From the NCBI GenBank assembly GCA_963700195.1, contig CAVOWQ010000045.1:1-64000 (forward strand): 64,000 nucleotides of DNA, read 5' to 3'. A program made the position numbers and the translations under genes. Below are positions 9,154-17,064 of the stretch, in pieces. The stretch's first letter is position 1. Each line of letters opens with the position of its first letter. Source of the stretch: AP-15 sp963700195 (GTDB lineage Bacteria; Pseudomonadota; Alphaproteobacteria; ATCC43930; CGMCC-115725). Below the pieces are notes generated by a model. It ran no database searches and was not told where the DNA came from. It saw only the letters and a program-made list of their open reading frames with translations.

Positions 9154-9501
9154 ATGGTTCGGATCTGGGGCTCTGCAGTGATAGCGGGGTCGTTCCTTAG
9201 CGTCTTGGAGACCGTGGCCGGGTCTCCGGCCTCGGCCTTCGACCGGCGCATCGAGCTAACCAACAATACACGAATGGCTATCGTCGAGATTCAAATTGCC
9301 CAAGTCGGCACGGGGCGATGGGAACAAGATCTTCTGGGCTATGAAATCTTGCTTCCCGCGCAATCTGTATCTGTCGACATCGACCATAGGAAGGGCTACT
9401 GCCGGTTTGATATCAAAACGGTATTCGACGATGGGAGCAGCTCGATTCGGCGTGACATCGATATTTGCGCGCTGGAGAGGTTTGCCGTCTCCTATCGATA
9501 G
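9154..9501 (+). CDS. Small secreted conserved hypothetical protein
   Basis: This 115-aa protein carries an N-terminal signal peptide (hydrophobic WGSAVIAGSFLSVL, likely cleavage after SPASA). The mature domain of about 85 residues is mixed beta and contains two cysteines (GYCRFDIKTVFDDG and IDICALERFAVSYR) that could pair in the periplasm. The pattern LTNNTRMAIVEIQ and the YCRFD-x-KTVFDDG block recur in uncharacterised alphaproteobacterial periplasmic proteins, as I recall. The function is unknown. It has its own upstream region with a CRP-like box and is separate from ubiB and coaBC. Confidence 0.7.
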   Translation: MVRIWGSAVIAGSFLSVLETVAGSPASAFDRRIELTNNTRMAIVEIQIAQVGTGRWEQDLLGYEILLPAQSVSVDIDHRKGYCRFDIKTVFDDGSSSIRRDIDICALERFAVSYR

Positions 9502-9563
9502 CTCTCGCCCTTGCCACCGGGCGGTAGCATATTGACCTCGGCTGACAGGATCGGAGGGCCGAG

Positions 9564-10781
9564 TTGCTTCAGGACCGGCGCATTCTGCTGATCATTTCCG
9601 GCGGGATTGCCGCCTATAAGAGCCTCGACTTGATCCGCCGGCTGCGCGAGCGGGGCGCCGCGGTCCGCTGCATCATGACCGCTGCGGCGAAGCACTTTGT
9701 GACGCCGCTGTCGGTTGCCTCGCTGAGCGAGGACAAGGTCTATGACGACCTCTGGTCGCTGACCGACGAGAGCGAGATGGGTCATATCCGGCTGTCGCGC
9801 GAGGCCGATCTCGTGGTGGTGGCGCCGGCGAGCGCCGATCTGATCGCCCGTATGGCGGCGGGCCTCGCCGACGATCTCGCGACCACCGCTCTTCTCGCCT
9901 CCGACAAGCCGGTGCTGATCGCCCCGACGATGAACCTGATGATGTGGGCGCATCCGGCGACCCAGGCGAATTTGGCGAAGCTCGACGCGCGCGGGGTTGC
10001 GCGCGTCGGACCGGGCTCGGGCGAACTCGCCTGCGGCGAGGTCGGGTCGGGCCGCATGGCCGAACCGTTGGAGATCGTCGCCGCAATCGAGCACGTCCTG
10101 GTCGGCGATAAAAGGCTAGCCGGGAGGCGGGCACTGGTCACGAGCGGACCGACCCGCGAGCCGATCGATCCGGTGCGCTACATCTCGAACCATTCCTCGG
10201 GCAAGCAAGGCCATGCCATCGCCGCAGCCTTGGCCGCGCTCGGCGCCGAGACGGTGCTCGTTTCCGGACCGACGCACGAGCCGTCGCCCGCCGGGGTCAA
10301 GCTCGTGCCGGTCGAGACCGCGGCGGAAATGCTCGCCGCCTGCGAAGCCGCGCTCCCGGTCGATGTGGCCGTGATGGCGGCGGCCGTCGCCGACTGGCGG
10401 GTCGAGGGCGCCGCGCATCATAAGCTGAAAAAGGACGGGGGCGGCCCGCCGGTGCTCCGCCTTGCCGAGAACCCGGACATCCTGTCGCGCGTCGCGCAGC
10501 GCGGCAACGACCGGCCGGCTCTCGTCATCGGCTTTGCGGCGGAGACCGACGATGTCGTCGCGAACGCCCGCCTCAAGTTGAAACGCAAGCGCTGCGACTG
10601 GATTCTCGCCAACGACGTCTCGCCGGGAACCGGCACCTTCGGCGGCGACCGCAACACGATCCACCTGGTAGAGGCTGCGGGTGTGGAAGATTGGCCCCTC
10701 ATGACAAAGCGAGAAGTCGCCTCTCGATTAGCCAACCGCATAGCCGGATCGCTCGGGCCTCCGCCGCCGCGATCGTCGTGA
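9564..10781 (+). CDS. coaBC: Bifunctional phosphopantothenoylcysteine decarboxylase / synthetase CoaBC
   Basis: The gene uses a TTG start behind GGAGGG. Residues about 1-185 form the flavin-dependent CoaC decarboxylase: IISGGIAAYKSLDLIRRL, the PAMNxxMW-type loop seen as APTMNLMMW, and the proton-donor cysteine in GELACGEVGSGRMAEP. Residues about 186-400 form the CoaB synthetase: TSGPTREPIDPVRYISNHSS, AAAVADWRV, the KLKK lysine motif and GFAAETDD. It catalyses two consecutive steps of coenzyme A synthesis in the cytosol. The length of 405 aa is normal. Its stop overlaps the GTG start of dut by 4 bases, so the two are coupled, an order common in alphaproteobacteria. Confidence 0.95.
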   Translation: MLQDRRILLIISGGIAAYKSLDLIRRLRERGAAVRCIMTAAAKHFVTPLSVASLSEDKVYDDLWSLTDESEMGHIRLSREADLVVVAPASADLIARMAAGLADDLATTALLASDKPVLIAPTMNLMMWAHPATQANLAKLDARGVARVGPGSGELACGEVGSGRMAEPLEIVAAIEHVLVGDKRLAGRRALVTSGPTREPIDPVRYISNHSSGKQGHAIAAALAALGAETVLVSGPTHEPSPAGVKLVPVETAAEMLAACEAALPVDVAVMAAAVADWRVEGAAHHKLKKDGGGPPVLRLAENPDILSRVAQRGNDRPALVIGFAAETDDVVANARLKLKRKRCDWILANDVSPGTGTFGGDRNTIHLVEAAGVEDWPLMTKREVASRLANRIAGSLGPPPPRSS

Positions 10782-11272
10782 AGATCGAGCTGAAAATCCT
10801 CGACCCGCGGCTGCCCGGCTGGGGGTTCCCCGGCTGGGGATCGCGCCTCGCGGCGGGGCTCGACCTCCACGCCTGTCTCGACGGTCCGCTCGTCCTGCAG
10901 CCGCAAGCGCCCGCCACCCTGATCTCCGCCGGCATCGCGTTTCGCATTGGCGATCCCGAATGGTGCGCGCTGGTGCTGCCGCGTTCCGGCCTCGGCCACA
11001 AGCGGGGGCTCGTTCTCGGCAACGCAGTCGGCGTGATCGACGCCGATTACGAGGGACCCTGCCTCATTTCGGCGTGGAACCGCAATCCGGCGCAGGGCGG
11101 CGACAGCATCGAGATCCGGCCCGGCGACCGCATCGCCCAGCTGGTCTTTACCCGCATTGCGCGGCCGGACTTTGTGATTGTGCCGGCGTTTTCGGGGCAG
11201 GGCGGCCGGCAGGACGCCGGGTTCGGTTCGACCGGTGTCGAGGCCGCTTGTCCCGATCCGCTTCCGGGGTGA
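10778..11272 (+). CDS. dut: Deoxyuridine 5'-triphosphate nucleotidohydrolase (dUTPase)
   Basis: GTG 10778 overlaps the coaBC stop (GTGA), giving a protein of about 164 aa. The trimeric dUTPase motifs are in order: motif 1 (SRLAAGLDLHA), motif 2 (LPRSGLGHKRGL), motif 3 (LGNAVGVIDADYEG), motif 4 (RPGDRIAQLVF) and a Gly-rich C-terminal motif 5 (DAGFGSTG). It hydrolyses dUTP to dUMP and pyrophosphate, keeping uracil out of DNA and feeding dTMP synthesis. Some residues differ from the best-known forms: AGLDLHA replaces the usual AGYDL. The architecture is otherwise standard. Confidence 0.92.
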   Translation: MKIELKILDPRLPGWGFPGWGSRLAAGLDLHACLDGPLVLQPQAPATLISAGIAFRIGDPEWCALVLPRSGLGHKRGLVLGNAVGVIDADYEGPCLISAWNRNPAQGGDSIEIRPGDRIAQLVFTRIARPDFVIVPAFSGQGGRQDAGFGSTGVEAACPDPLPG

Positions 11273-11320
11273 CAATCCTGCGACAAGACCCGGAAAAACG
11301 GGGTGGCGGTTCGGGCAAAC

Positions 11321-11776
11321 ATGATTCGGTTAACCAAGAAACTGCTTTTCGCCATCGAGGCGGTGCTCGACATCGCTTACAATGGCGGCCACGCGCCGGT
11401 GCGTTCATCCGAGATTACCGAGCGCCAGGGCATTCCGCGCCGCTACCTGGAGCCGGTGCTGCAGGAGCTGGTGCGGCACAGGATCCTTCTCGGGATCCGG
11501 GGCCCGAGCGGCGGCTACAGACTGGCCCGCGAGCGGCGGCGCATCAGCCTCGGCGACATCGTGCGCACGTTGCAGGGGCTCGAGACCGCGGAAGATCCGA
11601 TCGCCGACCCGGCCGGCAGCGCGCTTGGTCATCAGATCGTGCGCCCGCTGTGGCTCGATCTCCAGGAGGAGATGATGAAGCGGCTCGACTCGCTGACCCT
11701 CGATGAGCTTTGTGGTCGCGCGCACCGGGCCGGCATCGCCGGCCGCGCCACCGAATACACCGATTTCGAGATTTGA
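11321..11776 (+). CDS. Rrf2-family transcriptional regulator (CymR-like, no Fe-S cysteine cluster)
   Basis: This 151-aa protein starts at 11321 (MIRLTKKLLFAIEAVLDIAY). It has the Rrf2 winged helix (SSEITERQGIPRRYLEPVLQ, wing GPSGGYRLARERRRISLGDI). IscR-like members carry three closely spaced cysteines after this point. Here the only cysteine is in DELCGRAHR near the C-terminus, so an IscR-type 2Fe-2S cluster is unlikely. cysK begins 64 bp downstream on the same strand. By analogy with CymR of Firmicutes I infer control of cysteine synthesis, possibly through contact with CysK. The sequence alone does not prove this. Confidence 0.82.
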   Translation: MIRLTKKLLFAIEAVLDIAYNGGHAPVRSSEITERQGIPRRYLEPVLQELVRHRILLGIRGPSGGYRLARERRRISLGDIVRTLQGLETAEDPIADPAGSALGHQIVRPLWLDLQEEMMKRLDSLTLDELCGRAHRAGIAGRATEYTDFEI

Positions 11777-11840
11777 GCGGGCGAGCCTAGATAATCACAA
11801 TCGCCTATATCAAGTTCGAACCAGCAGAAGGGAAAGGCTG

Positions 11841-12818
11841 ATGGACACCGCGACGAGCACCAGGGAGCAGAGCGCCGAGTTTCGCGGCCGGGTCTATGAC
11901 AGCATCGCCGACACGATCGGGGCGACCCCGCTCGTCCGCATCCATCGGCTCGCTCAAAATGCCGGGGCCAAGGCCGACATTCTGGCGAAGTGCGAGTTCT
12001 TCAATCCGTTCGACTCGGTCAAGGACCGCATCGGGGTCTCGATGATCGCCGCCGCCGAAGCTGCGGGCCGGATCAAGCCCGGCACCGTGCTGGTCGAGCC
12101 GACCTCCGGCAACACCGGGATCGCGCTCGCCTTCGTGTGCGCCGCGAAAGGCTATCGGCTCATTTTGACGATGCCGGAGAGCATGTCGCTCGAACGCCGC
12201 AAGATGCTGCTGTTGCTCGGCGCCGAGCTCGAATTGACCCCGGCCGCGCAAGGCATGCGCGGCGCCATCGCCAAGGCCGAGGAGATCGTCGGATCGTTGC
12301 CGGACGCGTTCATTCCGCAGCAGTTTCAGAACCCTGCGAACCCGGAGATCCACCGCCGCACCACGGCCGAGGAAATCTGGAAGGACACCGGCGGCGCGGT
12401 CGACGTGGTGGTCAGCGGGGTCGGGACCGGCGGCACCCTGACCGGCGTCGGCTCGGTTCTGAAGCCGCGCAAGCCCGGTCTGAAGATGATCGCGGTCGAG
12501 CCCGAGGACAGCGCGGTGCTGTCGGGCGGACCCCCGGGCTCCCACAGAATCCAAGGGATCGGCGCCGGCTTTATCCCGGATATTCTCGACACCAGCCTGA
12601 TCGACGAGATCGTCCGGATCGGCAACGACACCGCCGTCAACTGCGCGCGAGACGCGGCCCGGCTCGAAGGTCTCGCGGTCGGGATCTCGTCCGGGGCGGC
12701 GCTCGCCGCCGCTCTCGAAGTCGGCGCGCGGCCCGATATGGCGGGCAAGACGATCGTCGTGGTGTTGCCCGATTTTGCCGAGCGTTACCTGTCGACCGTT
12801 CTGTTCGACGGTATCTGA
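11841..12818 (+). CDS. cysK: Cysteine synthase (O-acetylserine sulfhydrylase)
   Basis: This 325-aa PLP enzyme starts at 11841 behind AAGGGAAAG. It has the PLP lysine in NPFDSVKDRIG, the substrate loop EPTSGNTGIALA, the phosphate-binding glycines GVGTGGTLTGVGSVLK and the C-terminal serine motif GISSGAALAAA. It makes cysteine from O-acetylserine and sulfide in the cytosol. Its neighbours support a sulfur role: the Rrf2 regulator lies upstream and the MoeB/ThiF-type activating enzyme, which could serve sulfur-carrier proteins, starts 8 bp downstream. Confidence 0.94.
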   Translation: MDTATSTREQSAEFRGRVYDSIADTIGATPLVRIHRLAQNAGAKADILAKCEFFNPFDSVKDRIGVSMIAAAEAAGRIKPGTVLVEPTSGNTGIALAFVCAAKGYRLILTMPESMSLERRKMLLLLGAELELTPAAQGMRGAIAKAEEIVGSLPDAFIPQQFQNPANPEIHRRTTAEEIWKDTGGAVDVVVSGVGTGGTLTGVGSVLKPRKPGLKMIAVEPEDSAVLSGGPPGSHRIQGIGAGFIPDILDTSLIDEIVRIGNDTAVNCARDAARLEGLAVGISSGAALAAALEVGARPDMAGKTIVVVLPDFAERYLSTVLFDGI

Positions 12819-12826
12819 GGCGCCCG

Positions 12827-13591
12827 ATGGAGCTTACCGAGGAGCAGTTTCAGCGCTATGCCCGCCATCTGATCCTCGACGAGGTCGGCGAGGAGGGACA
12901 GATCAGACTGCTGTCCTCGCGCGTCCTCGTCGTCGGCGCCGGCGGCCTCGGCTCGCCGCTGCTGCTCTATCTCGCCGCCGCCGGGGTCGGAACCCTCGGC
13001 ATCACCGATGCCGACCGGGTCGATCTGACCAATCTGCAGCGGCAGATCGTGCACGCGACCGACCGTATCGGCGCGCTCAAGGTCGACAGCGCCCGGCACA
13101 CGCTCGCCGCGGTCAATCCCGGCGTGCAGGTCGAAACCCACCCGCTGCGGCTCGGGCCGGACAATGCCGAGGCAATGATCCGCGACTACGATCTCGTCGC
13201 CGACGGCAGCGACAATTTCGAGACGCGCTACCTGCTGACCGATCTTTGCTGCCGGCTCGAAAAGCCTCTCGTCGCGGCGGCGCTGTCCCCGTTCGAGGGC
13301 CAGCTCTCGACGTTCAGGCCCTATCTCGGCCCCGGCCACCCCTGCTACCGCTGCCTGTTCCGCGACCCGCCGCCGCCCGACCTCGTGCCGCGCTGCGAGA
13401 CCGCCGGCATCCTCGGCGCCGTCGCCGGCGTGCTCGGCACATTGCAGGCCGTCGAGGTGCTGAAGGAGTTGCTGCAGCTCGGCGACAGCCTCGACGGCAC
13501 CCTTCTTCTTTATGACGCGCTGCGCGCCCGCTTCCATTCGATCCGCATCAACAAGGACCCCGACTGCCCGACCTGCGGGGCCCACGGCTGA
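12827..13591 (+). CDS. moeB: MoeB/ThiF-type adenylyltransferase (sulfur-carrier E1)
   Basis: This 254-aa protein has the E1 ATP-binding Rossmann motif VLVVGAGGLGSPLLLYLAAA, the QR segment NLQRQIVH, the aspartate region VADGSDNFETRYLLTD and two zinc CxxC pairs (CYRC and CPTC). There is no rhodanese domain, so it corresponds to the short MoeB form. It adenylates the C-terminal glycine of a sulfur-carrier protein (MoaD or ThiS) before thiocarboxylation. MoeB and ThiF cannot be separated with confidence from the sequence. The position directly after cysK suggests shared sulfur supply. Confidence 0.9.
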   Translation: MELTEEQFQRYARHLILDEVGEEGQIRLLSSRVLVVGAGGLGSPLLLYLAAAGVGTLGITDADRVDLTNLQRQIVHATDRIGALKVDSARHTLAAVNPGVQVETHPLRLGPDNAEAMIRDYDLVADGSDNFETRYLLTDLCCRLEKPLVAAALSPFEGQLSTFRPYLGPGHPCYRCLFRDPPPPDLVPRCETAGILGAVAGVLGTLQAVEVLKELLQLGDSLDGTLLLYDALRARFHSIRINKDPDCPTCGAHG

Positions 13592-13665
13592 GTTTAACGA
13601 AGCCCGCCGGAAATTCTGTTTGCCATCTCGGTCTATCGCGTTCCGAGGCAGACCCGCGCCCGGGT

Positions 13666-15099
13666 TCAAACAGCAGGGCGGGAGCGGATTTCGTCGGGGA
13701 TCTTGCGCGGCAGGAACTGGCCGTCGCTGAGGCTCGCGTGGAATTGGCCGTTTTCGACGACGATTTTGCCGCGCAGGATCGTCATGCTCGGCCAGGCGGC
13801 GACTTCGTGGCCCTCCCACGGCGTGTAGTCCGTCTCGTGCAGATCCTCCTTGCGGATCACGCGCCGGGAGCGCGGGTCGAGCAAGACGATGTCGGCGTCC
13901 GAGCCGACCGCCAGCGCGCCTTTGCGCGGGTAGAGGCCCATGATGCGCGCCGCATTCGTGGAGGTCAGGCCGACAAAATCGGCAAGACTGTAGCCGCGCT
14001 TCTCGACCATGTGCGTGTACATCAAGGACAGCCGCGGCTCGACGCCGGAATTGCCGCCGGTCGTGTCGTCGATGCGCCGTCCCTGCAGTTTGACCTTCAA
14101 CGGGCAGCAGACCTCGTCGGTCGCGACCGCCTGAATGGCGCCGTGATTGGTCGCCGCCCACAGCGCCTCCTGGTCCTTGGCGAATTTGAGCGACGGGTAG
14201 GTGTGGAACATCTGCCCGCCCGGGCGCTTATAGTCCTCGGCGGTGTAGAGCAGGTATTGGTGCAAGGTCTCGCCATACATCGGGTAGCCTTGCGCCCGCG
14301 ATCGCGCAATCGCCGCGACGCCGGTTGCCGCCGAGACGTGCACCATGTAGAGCGCGGCGCCCTCGACATTCTCGGCCAGCCGGATCACCCGGTTGAACGA
14401 CAGATCCTCCGACAAGGTGTTGTGCACCTCGGCCATGTTTTCAAAGCCGACGCGGTCCTCGCGGATCAGCTTTTCGTACATGTGCATGACGATGTCGTTG
14501 TCCTCGGCGTGGATCGCGGCGAGGCCCCCCGACGCACCGAGGATCTTCAGCACCTCCCAAATATCGCCGAACTGCACCATCCGGCCTTGCCGGTTCGGCC
14601 GGATGTCGGTCGTGAACATCTTGACCGAGGCGTGGCCGTCCTGGATCGCCTCCGGCAGCGGGTCGAGCACGCCTTGTGACAATTTGCCGTGCAGCAGCAG
14701 ATGAAAACCGTAATCGCAGTAGCAGGCCCCAGCCCATTCGCGCTGGCGCAACTCGATCGATTGCTGCAGCGGCTGGTCCGGCGGGCACGGTGCGAAATCG
14801 AGCAGGGTGGTCGTGCCGCCGTGGAGGGCGGCGCGGCTGACCTGCTCCGGCGGCGCGCTCAGGAGATCCTCGTTGCGGCCGGGGAACGGGATCGGCGAAC
14901 TGCAATGGATGTGCGGGTCGACGCCGCCCGGCATCACGATCTGCCCGGCTGCGTCGACGATCCGGGCGGCGCCAATGCCCGCGAGGCTCCCGGGCCCGCC
15001 AATCGCGGCGATCTTGCCGCCGCTGACGCCGATATCGGCCGGCTCCGCGCTGCCGCTCGGCATCACCGCTTTGCCGCCGGTAACAATCAGGTCAAACAT
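13666..15099 (-). CDS. Dihydropyrimidinase / hydantoinase-like amidohydrolase
   Basis: The start at 15099 (MFDLIVTGGKAVMP) is chosen because AAAGGGG lies about 9 bases upstream. The 477-aa protein has the metal-binding HxH (GGVDPHIHCSSPIPF), the lysine expected to be carbamylated (DGHASVKMFTTD), the metal histidines in LAAIHAEDND and LYMVHVSAATG and the catalytic aspartate (QAVATDEVCCPLK). These are the cyclic amidohydrolase signatures of hydantoinases and dihydropyrimidinases, which open cyclic ureides. It is not next to other pyrimidine-degradation genes. It lies upstream of an LTXXQ-type protein and an SMP-30-like enzyme on the same strand. The substrate is unknown. Confidence 0.88.
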   Translation of the reverse strand: MFDLIVTGGKAVMPSGSAEPADIGVSGGKIAAIGGPGSLAGIGAARIVDAAGQIVMPGGVDPHIHCSSPIPFPGRNEDLLSAPPEQVSRAALHGGTTTLLDFAPCPPDQPLQQSIELRQREWAGACYCDYGFHLLLHGKLSQGVLDPLPEAIQDGHASVKMFTTDIRPNRQGRMVQFGDIWEVLKILGASGGLAAIHAEDNDIVMHMYEKLIREDRVGFENMAEVHNTLSEDLSFNRVIRLAENVEGAALYMVHVSAATGVAAIARSRAQGYPMYGETLHQYLLYTAEDYKRPGGQMFHTYPSLKFAKDQEALWAATNHGAIQAVATDEVCCPLKVKLQGRRIDDTTGGNSGVEPRLSLMYTHMVEKRGYSLADFVGLTSTNAARIMGLYPRKGALAVGSDADIVLLDPRSRRVIRKEDLHETDYTPWEGHEVAAWPSMTILRGKIVVENGQFHASLSDGQFLPRKIPDEIRSRPAV

Positions 15100-15179
15100 G
15101 CCGCCCATCCCCTTTGCGAGTCGGATGGCCGCCATAGTGCACCGGACGGCGCGGTCTGGCTATGCCCGAGCATCGTACG

Positions 15180-15613
15180 TCATCCTCCCGGACCCTGGCG
15201 AAAGACCGCGTCGGCGGTTTGCCTTTGCGCCGGCGACAGGGTCGCGTAGAGCGCTTCCAGCGCCGGCAGAAATCTTTTCATTCCAGCGAGCTCCACCTCG
15301 TCGTACTGAATCTCGGCGCGCAGATAGTCGACCGCGCTGGCGTTCGCGGGCGGCGACTGCGGCGCGCTCGCCTCCGCCCGGGCATTCTGCCGCATGACAT
15401 TGGCGACGGCGTTGAACTGAGCTTCCTGCGCCGGCGTGATCTGCAGTCTTTGATGGAGGCTCGCAATATTGGCCTCGACATTTGGCGGCTGCGCAGGGGG
15501 CTGGCGCTTGTACCAGCAAAACCTCCGGCGGTATGCCAGCCGCCGCGATTTGAGGACTCACTGACAATCGTCACACAACCCAATAACCCAACGACCGCAA
15601 AGCGCAACGACAT
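15180..15613 (-). CDS. Periplasmic LTXXQ (Spy/CpxP-like) family protein, two frameshifts
   Basis: No single frame covers this gene, but three consecutive pieces assemble into one protein. The first, from ATG 15613, is a signal peptide MSLRFAVVGLLGCVTIV. The second frame continues SVSPQIAAAGIPPEVLLVQA. The third, from about 15515, reads PPNVEANIASLHQRLQITPA, then AQFNAVANVMRQNARAE and finally ATLSPAQRQTADAVF, stopping at 15180. The two helical LQITPAQ and LSPAQ repeats are the LTxxQ motifs of Spy/CpxP-type periplasmic proteins, which act as chaperones or stress sensors. The two indels fall near 15565 and 15515. I regard them as sequencing errors because the parts are each in family register. 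Confidence 0.62.
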
Positions 15614-15677
15614 GTGAAATTTTCCTTCTGGTCGCCCCCGCATGCAGGGAGACGATGGCGGTTTCAAGGCTTGCAGC

Positions 15678-16884
15678 TTATCCCGGAGCGGCTCCTTGCG
15701 TCGCCACCTCGACCATGTAGAGCGACTGGCTCGCGGCCATGAACAGGCGGTCGCGCTTGGGTCCGCCGAAACACGAGATTCGCACACACCTCGGGCAGGC
15801 GGATGCGGCCGATCAGCTTGCCTGCCGGGTTGAACACGAGCACGCCGGCATAGCCGAGCGGCGCATTGGAGCTGCACCACAGATTGCCGGTGACATCGGC
15901 GCGCATGCCGTCCGGCCCGCATTTGACGCCGTCGACCGTCATGTCGGTGAACAGCCGCTTATTGACGGGCTTGGCGCCTTGCATGTCGAACGCGTAGATG
16001 TTGCGGTCGCCGCCCGGCCCGACATCGCCAGGCCCTTTGCCGGTGCTGATCACATAGAGCGTCTTGTAGTCGGGCGAGAAGCAAATGCCGTTCGGGTCGG
16101 GGAGCTGATCTTCGGTGATCACCACCTCGAGGTTGCCATTGGGGTCCCAGCGATAGACGTTGGTGCTCAATTCCCTCTTCCGCCCGCCGATTGCCCCGGC
16201 GTTTGGGGCGCCGATGTTCGGATTGAAGATTCCTTGCGGATTGGCCGGGCCCCCTGCCACGTCCGGATGACCCTCGGGAATCGAGTCGCCATAGGGCGGA
16301 TCGGTGAACCAGATGCTGCCGTCGGGATGCGGCACGATATCGTTCGGCGAGTTGAGCGGCTTCCCGTCATAGGAATCGGCAATGACGGTCATCGTGCCGT
16401 CGTTCTCCCAGCGCACGACTCTCCGGTTGAAATCCTCGCACGAGAGCTGGCGGCCCTGAAAATCGAAAGAATTGCCGTTGCTGTTATAGGACGGACGGCG
16501 AAACGGTGTGACCCGGCCATCTTCCCAAATATAGCGATATTGCACATTGCCGGAGACGTCGCTGAAGACGACGTAGTGGCCTTGGTTTGACCAGGCTGGG
16601 CCCTCGGCCCATAAGGCGCCGGTCCATATCCGGTAAATCGCGCCCTGTACACGCCGCAACGGGAGAAAGGACGGATCGACGACAATGACGTCCGGGTCCG
16701 GATAGATCGAGGGATGTCCGTGCGCGAAGTCGCGCGGCGGGCTGGAAACGACTGTCGCCGGCGTACCCAAATTGGAGTTTTGCTGGGCCCGTGCGATGTC
16801 CGGTCCCAGTGCCGCGGCACCAGCCGTCCCGGCCAAGAGCGCTCGCCGCGACAGCGATCGTCGACGGATTGTCGTTTGCGTCAT
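15678..16884 (-). CDS. SMP-30/gluconolactonase-like beta-propeller with Tat signal, frameshift near the 3' end
   Basis: The start at 16884 (MTQTTIRRRSLSRRALL) follows the strong site GAGGGAGGAG. The twin arginines followed by LLAGTAGAAALG form a Tat signal. The mature protein is a six-bladed calcium-dependent propeller of the gluconolactonase family (AEGPAWSNQGHYVVFSD, PLNSPNDIVPHPDGSIWFTD, DPNGICFSPDYKTLYV, DGMRADVTGNLWCSS). The family hydrolyses sugar lactones. After LPEVCANL near 15770 the frame changes. The expected tail CFGGPKRDRLFMAASQSLYM is in the adjacent frame and stops at 15678. Export in folded form and the family suggest periplasmic lactone hydrolysis. The substrate is unknown. 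Confidence 0.85.
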
Positions 16885-17064
16885 CGGTTCTCCTCCCTCG
16901 CCTCGTTCGACCGATTGTGGCTCGGCAGATCCCAGGTGGCAACCGCCGGCCCCGCCGCAATCCAGCCATGCGGGTGAGGCAGACCACGCCGTCGATTTAG
17001 CGGGGCGGGTTCGGCCCACACTGGGTGTTACACTTACTGGGAACGATCAAAGAAAGGGGTAGCG

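Noticed and set aside
11990..12826. Plus-strand frame overlapping cysK and continuous with moeB
   Set aside because: The upstream part is Arg/Gly/Asp-rich shadow of cysK. moeB has its own ATG at 12827.
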